64,000 bases of DNA, taken from Dysidea avara. Its lineage: Eukaryota > Porifera > Demospongiae > Dictyoceratida > Dysideidae. Positions 57,626-64,000 of this stretch are shown here, in pieces. Numbering within the stretch: the stretch's first letter is position 1; each line of letters begins with the position of its first letter. The stretch lies in contig NC_089279.1 of assembly GCF_963678975.1 (NCBI RefSeq), forward strand, positions 36,351,933 through 36,415,932. The letters are read 5' to 3'. The notes beneath the pieces are model-generated. The model saw only the letters and a list, made by a program, of their open reading frames with translations. It had not been told where the DNA came from and did no database searches. The position numbers and the translations under genes were made by a program.

Positions 57626-60600
57626 ATGGGAGGACTGGTGAGCAAGCTGTCCTGGTACAGAAGTAACAAAGATGTTCGTATACTGATGTGTGGTTAGCGA
57701 AGTAGAACGACGGTTATTATTAAGTGTACGTACTGTACGTGTTTCAAAGGACTAGACGCGGCAGGAAAGACCACGATACTGTACAGACTGAAATTTGGCG
57801 AATTTGTTACTAAAATGCCTACCTTTGGTACGTTTGTAGATGCATAAGGCCACTCCAAAATAAATTCTGTTTCCTGTCCTTGGGCATAGTCTATTTGCAT
57901 GCGGGGGGGGCTATCCATTTCCATTATTCCACGAGTTATTCCATTATAAGCTTGGCAGCTTTGTCTGGCACAACCATGAAAAGCTACATAAACCATGCTT
58001 GTACCTTCCTTTTTAAGTTGCCTGAATTTGTGCCCACGGCTTGATAGCACTGCTGACACTGAACTTGTACAGTATGCAAGATTCGAGGGGTCCGACACGC
58101 ATGGAATCTAGTATTAAGCAGGATTCAAATCCTTAAATCTTGGATAAAATCCTTTAAATCTCTAAGGCTGAACAAATCTTTAAATCCTTAATTTTCCTGA
58201 AATTCCGTACATTTTTGTATTCTATTCCTCAATTCTCCGTTTATTCTTTGTGCAAGATCGAGATACTCTAATAGAACAGTCAACTACAGCAGTTGAAACT
58301 ATTTTAATAGAATATTCATAATGTTAAACAAAGAAAAAGCCAAAATATAATTCAGAATTCTTCAAATTTAGTAGATTTTGCATTGCTATTCTGTAATTAA
58401 ACACTTTGCACAATTCTAGTGGTTTATTTCAATGTATTTCAATTTATTTGAAATACATTAAATCCTGGTCAAAATCCAAAATCCCTGCTCAAATATTGAA
58501 TCTAAGGTCTTCGTGTCGGACCCCTCGGCAAGATTACCTGGAAAATAATGGAAGAATACGGAATAACGGAGCCGACAGTAACCAGATGTAGGCAGTGGAC
58601 GGGAAACAGAATTTATTTGGAATGGCCTAACTATAGTTATGATAAAATGGGTATGTAAATATTGCACCATGGCTTGAGGGCGTGGCAAAGCTGAGTGCTG
58701 TAGTATGTATATCCCATGGCAGAGAGATCTGCCACTGAGGAGGCCACATGAAAGCCACGTATATCAAGGAGTCACAAATATATATATATATATATCTAAA
58801 ACTGCACAGCAAAAATCAGGCAGTGACTTGATACAGCTAGGCAAGCACCTGAGGAGCCAACAGCCAGCCAGTGAGACCTCCATTAGGCCATCAATATTAT
58901 ATAAATAGCTTGTTCCTGTCCTAGGTGCAGCAAAAGCTGATGTGGCCAGAAGGTTATTATCATACAGTATGGTAGTACCATGCTTAGAGATCATGGATAG
59001 GATCCGCATTCTAAAAATCAACTTTTACTTGTCGCACAAGACGCAAAGTTTACTTTTAAACTTCATGCTCCACACAAAGGACCGGTGATTTCATATCATA
59101 CAGTATACCAGCAGCTCTCCATCCAGCTTGAATTGAAAATGAGATTTTGTGCTTTATTTGATATGTTTTGGGATATTTTGCAACATGATGGTGTTGTAGG
59201 GTGATCTAGTAAAGATTTGAAGCTGCTGTGGAGCATGAGAGGTGAGTCAAATTTGGACAATTTTGCTGCCTCCCATGGTGCAGAGATTAGAACGATGCAT
59301 GGAAGTTGTGGATGAAATAACAATTGACAACCACTGGTACCAAATGTCCAGGGACATCTTTTAGCACTCAATAATTGACTACTGTTGTGGCTGCAGAAGC
59401 ACTGGAAATGGCTAAAAAATGTGGTATAATTCTTTATTGCTGCAGAAATGTTTGACCCAGATGGTAAGAAGTCCCAGATCTTTTCCAGACTAACAGCATA
59501 GACAGACTATGTATGCAACCTTATCAAAACACTATTAGGAAGAGTTGGCTTCTCTTGCCCTAGGTGGTAGGGCAGTTTGAAATCAAAAATTTGTATTTCT
59601 TTTTTTTTTCCTTTTGAAAGAGAGCAACAGGCACCCAGCAAATCATGAATACTTATCAACTACAGCAACTCTGGATATGATCTGGCTAGGTGGTAAGTTT
59701 CATATGCTCATTTGCGTGGAGCATGAAATTTAAAAAAAAAAGTATTCTTCTCGTGAGATATTAAAAACGATATTTCTGTGGTGACAGCAATCATGCCTCC
59801 AGTTTCATGGTGGACCTAGCAATGGGATACTACAATGAACATTCCACAATGGTAGGGGGATCAGTTTGTAAAGGTTGATTTTTTGGATTGCGGACCCTAT
59901 CATGGAGGTTTACACTTCCTCAACAAAAATATTAACCAGAAAACATGATACTTTCATATCACCTTGACACTGTATTGGCTAAGTATGACTAAGCCTGAAA
60001 GTGCCTTCAGTGCTATGTAATGCTTCCAAAAAATGTGACTGAATCTGCAAAAACTTGACACAATTACGCATTTTTCAAATTCCTGTTTATTAAATATTTA
60101 TAATCTACTTAGCCAAGTGTACCAACCGGCCAAGTTTCAGCCTCACATGCCAATAACTTCAAAGTTACAGCCCTACAAAGTAGCAACAACAGAAAAATCA
60201 ATCTGTACAGCAAGTATAGGGAAAATAATTACAGGCACTTACTAAAAAATGGTTGTAGCTTACAAACGGAGTGACAACTGGACCTAGGCAGCCTTGAACC
60301 TGCAGCCATCCAATTAATGCTCGAACGCTTACAGGAGTCTGCCAGCCGATTAGTCAATAATAAAACTTCTTTCTTAGTGAAGGTAGGGACTAACAATAAA
60401 AACCTGAATATCATCTTATTTGTCTACCCAAGAGGAGTTGGAAAATCTTTGTTTCATTGCAGTAGACCCAAAGGCACGCAAGTTATGAGTATTTGTTTGT
60501 GTCATGTCAAAGTGATCATACGCAATTGATTTTTTATTTTTTAAATGAATTTTGCCTTTGTATGCAGTGAAGAAAAGTGATAAAAGGGCAAACTTACCCA

Positions 60601-63600
60601 GTAAATGATTCCCCTATTCGTGGCAAACACGATGGTGAACATTTCAGCTCCATACATGGATTTTTTCTCCTTTTCCCACCTTTTCAAACACACTTTCTGT
60701 AACAACTTTCAAGAGGCTGTAGAACCAGGTGTCCTACAGACCTTCAGTACTTGTGCTGTAAAGCCTTAATAAAATAAATAAATAAATAAACTAACTAATG
60801 CTTTGCAGACAAGTATAACTCAATGATAGTTAAGGCTATGGGTTTGACTTTTTCACTGCTAGAAGTCGCTTCAGCCTGATAGGTGGTACATGGCAAGTTA
60901 TAATTACCAGAGTCAGGAGTGGAATGGAACGAAATGACCAAACTCTTGTTATTTAGCTTGTTTCAGTCATGCAGCTGCGTGTGTTTATTGTACTTTACGT
61001 GTATTAAAACTTATAGACACCATGTTTGTGTTTATGATCGAATTACTCTAATAGAGCAATCAGTTATAAGTGTAATATTCTTTAATTAAGCAGTCACTAG
61101 TGTAGCAGTACTTGGCTACTTCCTGTACTTAATTGTCTCCTGTACTGCATATAATTTAGTTGTAGTGTTCGCATAGTATTGCTAATACTTGCGTGTGTGT
61201 AGGATCCCCACCATAATGATTATATTAGCTACTAGACCTCTAGGAGAAATGATTCAAAGAAGATCTTATCGATGGACAAAACCGAGTCCACTATTATGGT
61301 CACATCATCATTAATCCTAGCTACCACTTCACATTGATCCCTACACGAACAGTTAGCTAGAGCAATAAGAGAATGGAATGACCTTCTCCACAAGTTATTG
61401 GCTCCAACTCACTTGCAAAAACAGTATTAACTAGGAAACTCCATGTTGTAATGTGATGAGCTGGTTCCGTTGCCGCCATGGTTTTTCCCTGTTGCAATCT
61501 GCCATCATGTGCATCAGGGGTTGTTGTTCCTCCTCCAGTCATCCCCCTGATGTGATATTTCTGTGATCTAACATTTTTACCAAGTATTGATGTATGACAT
61601 TATGTATTATATATATTATATACATGTTTAACTTTATTGTGTAAACTGACATTGTTTTTAAGGGTCATGTTCCAGCCTCAGTTGACCTAGCACTGGAGGA
61701 GGGATGCCTTAGGGCTGTCTAAACCCCCTTTTCATTTCTCTCTTCCTTTGTCCTAGCTGTATAGTTCTGTTGTTTTAGTTCTGTAGGTGTAGAAACCTTT
61801 TAAATAGAACATCTTAGAGTTACAGTGTGGTGAATGCATGGGTGTGCCATTAGGGCCAGCTCTTCTATTCTTAATAAAGAAATATACATTTATGTACTAA
61901 CCAAGTCAGTAATTATTTTATTTTATTGTACATTACATGCATAATCCTCTGGGCATAATCAGCTGGATGATTGGTTCAGTATTCAAACTATAGCTAGTTC
62001 ATTAGTATGCCTAAGCCAGATGATCGAACCCAAGTATTCTTTGGCATAACTACAGTAGCTAGTTTTAAGCCAAAAATACTGTTAACTATAACTGAAGCAG
62101 TTAGTGACTGCTTAATATCCGACTGCTCTGTTAGAGTATTTCAATCTTCATAACCATATGTCACAGTCAGTTTTGAGGTAGTTATTTGTATATAGCTAAC
62201 TGTACATTATGGTCTCTCCTTGTCAATTCCCCTCCTCCTTGTAATTTTCTTTCCCCTGGGTGTAATCAGTAAACACTGCCTGCCCAGTAATAATAATAAG
62301 TAAATTAATAGTAAAGTACAATTAAACATAATAATAATTATGCATCTACATGACTAAGGAGCTAAACAGCGCGCACTAAAATTTGGTCATTCCATTCCTG
62401 ATTCCAGTTATAACTAGCCACAGTACATAAGATGTATGCATCATGGAGTTACCTTTTAACATTATTATGACTGTATACTGCATCAAAACAAAAAATGTAC
62501 AGCACTGGACATAATGTTACTGTAAGAATGTGTGCCCCAATTATCAGTTACTGTCTGAAAAGTGAAGTGGTCATTATGTTTCATTTTCAGCTCATTACAC
62601 TGCATATACAAATGAAGAACAGTTTGACAAGAAACACAGATGATTTCCATTACAAATTTAGAGAAGCCATCATATGCTACTGTGAACCAACACGTTGCAC
62701 TATCATCAAAGATATACTAATCCTTACTTCAGTCATGGCTATATATAGGCAATTCATAATTTTTTTTATTTCTATGATCTCTAATTGACTGTACTTGTTT
62801 AATTATAAGCACTTGACTGTTGTATTAGACACCACAACTAAAATATTCATACTATATAGCCATAGTTCCATAGTAACTTGTGGTCCTTGTACAGGCTTCA
62901 ATCCGGACATTGTTGAATACAAAGGAGTGAACTTTGTTACTTGGGATGTCAAGGGTGGAAGTGAAGTTGTAAGGAGTGTGTATTATAAAATACTGAAATA
63001 TACATGCTGACTCTTGTAGAGAACACTCTGGAGACACTACACAGCTAACTGTGATGGTATAATATTTGTTGTTGACAGTACAGACAGAGACAGGGTTAGT
63101 GAATGTCATGATGAGCTACATCAACTGCTGGAAGATGAAAACTTGAAGGATACTGCTCCATTACTGGTGTTTGCTAACAAACAAGATGTCTCCACTGCTA
63201 TGAATGCTAATGAGATTAAATGTCACTTGAAGCTAGAAGGGTTGCAGCATCCTTATCGTAAGTGTTTCCATAAGGTTTGTAGCTGTTTGTATACTCTAAT
63301 ATAACAATCACCACTTTATCAATCAAATACACTGGCTAAATACCATAATACTGGAAGTTCATGGATGGATGGAACTCCAGATCTTATGAGCTTCTGGTGA
63401 GACTTGTATTATAAATCATTTGGCTGTTGTGGATGTACAACATACCTGGACAAATCCCGGCTCTAATGATAATAACATAGGTATAGCAACCCGGATGAGT
63501 AAGGGGGGCTGGAGCCCCCCCCTTGGGATTTTCTGATTGTGAATTGTAAAAAGATCAAGATACTCTAATAGAGCAGTCACAGTATTCAGAGAAGCAGTGT

Positions 63601-63769
63601 AGCAAACTACGAAGTTGTAAATAAGGATTTTAATGTACTTCATCAGTAATGTATATTTGGTTGAGGGCAGCCATCCTCAGCAGGCATAGACCTTTTTGTA
63701 TCTTGTTATGAATGACAATAAATAACATTGAAATTTATTTAAATTATGGGGGAATTTGCTCATGTCACA

Positions 63770-63828
<59 letters not shown>

Positions 63829-63958
63829 GTATAAGAGTATTTGACCTTTCACAACATGACACTCACCTCATGTAGATGTACAGACATGCAGTGCTGCTAG
63901 AGAAGACAAAGGGTTATATGAAGGACTGGACTGGCTACGATGTCAAGTAACCGATTGA
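57626..63958 (+). CDS. Arf-family small GTPase with altered switch II
   Basis: Exons 57626-57692, 57750-57827, 62895-62968, 63020-63257 and 63876-63958; all phases match, 179 aa plus TGA, the normal Arf length. It starts MGG, so Gly2 can be myristoylated. It has [20 protein letters not shown] (P-loop), MPTFGFN (switch I Thr), WRHY, ANKQD and TCSAA, and ends LYEGLDWL like Arf1. Arf proteins recruit coats and effectors to membranes when GTP-bound. Oddly, switch II reads WDVKGGSEV where Arf1 has WDVGGQDKI. The position of Gln71, which places the hydrolytic water, is Gly (residue 70, codon 62957-62959), and Gly69 is Lys. Hydrolysis is therefore predicted to be weak or absent. Frame and splice sites are intact, so the change looks real rather than decay. 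The second intron is 5.07 kb and full of transposons. Confidence 0.88.
57847..58628. mobile_element. outer MITE, interrupted by a second element
   Basis: Left end AGGCCACTCCAAAATAAATT (then CTGTTTCCTGTCC) and right end GGACGGGAAACAG (then AATTTATTTGGAATGGCCT) form about 31-bp inverted repeats with few mismatches. Without the inner 444-bp element and its duplicated 8 bases it would be about 330 bp. A partial copy of its right end lies at 49283-49363. It stands inside the large Arf intron. Confidence 0.75.
58084..58527. mobile_element. 444-bp MITE with 8-bp target-site duplication
   Basis: Perfect 16-bp terminal inverted repeats CGAGGGGTCCGACACG. The 8-mer GCAAGATT occurs directly before (58076-58083) and directly after (58528-58535). 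An 8-bp duplication fits the hAT superfamily. It has no coding capacity and contains one copy of the dispersed 20-nt motif at 58265. It is younger than the outer element it interrupts. Confidence 0.88.
60230..60790 (+). mobile_element. retroposon-like repeat with (AAAT)n tail
   Basis: Ends in AATAAAATAAATAAATAAAT, the kind of simple tail left by LINE or SINE insertion. The upstream part (59980-60250) matches repeats at 32030 and 53770. No full coding frame is seen. Confidence 0.4.
61200..61890 (+). mobile_element. 3' end of a LINE-type retrotransposon
   Basis: 61350-61415 codes [15 protein letters not shown], which resembles the last residues of many non-LTR ORF2 proteins ('TIREWNxLP'). The frame is broken just upstream. 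A 450-bp untranslated tail ends at AATAAAG at about 61872. It lies in the Arf intron and is much truncated. Confidence 0.5.
63772..63828. repeat. (GT)n microsatellite
   Basis: About 28 GT units in the last Arf intron, ending some 47 bases before the final exon. Confidence 0.95.
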
Positions 63959-64000
63959 TGTAAAATGACTATAATAGATCCAGTGAAGGACTCAGTAATC

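Noticed and set aside
1-64000. Endogenous retroviruses, LTR elements, Polintons or CRISPR arrays
   Set aside because: No LTR pairs, capsid, envelope, protease or integrase-like frames and no spacer-type arrays were seen. The tandem arrays are minisatellites without unique spacers.

Overview
The window is nuclear DNA of an early-branching animal, most likely a demosponge. That is inferred, not shown: genes are split into many exons by GT-AG introns that are often only 46-60 nt long, intergenic distances are short, a Death-NACHT-LRR receptor of the kind expanded in sponges is present, and CEP192, Acinus, Rho and Arf homologues are clearly animal-like. No bacterial or organellar features, rRNA or true tRNA genes were seen. 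Exon models were built by hand from splice sites, reading phase and remembered human proteins; for every model except the first exon of the kinase gene the phases close exactly.

Layout. 197-2594 (-): unrecognised low-complexity protein with a C-terminal coiled coil. 2830-8360 (-): predicted secreted or single-pass membrane protein of unknown family, with a 3.1-kb repeat-filled intron. 8604-9487 (+): Rho-family GTPase of Cdc42/TC10 type. 9719-28069 (-): a 21-exon CEP192/SPD-2 centrosome scaffold gene (about 3027 aa) with a large Ser/Gly/Leu/Asn repeat domain. 28143-34513 (+): Acinus (ACIN1) homologue, head-to-head with CEP192 with only 73 bp between start codons. 34514-37605: non-coding, with a relic of an LRR gene. 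37606-40457 (-): an intact Death-NACHT-LRR receptor. 40458-45302: transposon-rich, no gene. 45303 to about 49930 (-): a broken paralogue of that receptor, split by a 2-kb insertion. 52551-57195 (+), first exon uncertain: a protein with three CYLD-like CAP-Gly domains followed by a coiled coil and a protein kinase domain. 57626-63958 (+): an Arf-family GTPase whose catalytic glutamine is replaced by glycine.

Themes. Two genes concern the cell skeleton and centrosome (Rho GTPase, CEP192), one RNA splicing (Acinus), one membrane traffic (Arf), and two plausibly innate immune signalling (the NLR receptor and the CYLD-like kinase). The most novel item is the CAP-Gly/kinase architecture: the NEMO/TRAF2-regulator CYLD normally ends in a ubiquitin protease, and here that place is taken by an apparently catalytic kinase. 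Non-coding space is dominated by short inverted-repeat transposons (several with clear target-site duplications and nesting), tRNA-derived SINE heads, LINE relics, minisatellites, and a roughly 20-nt motif found about 16 times outside exons in both orientations.
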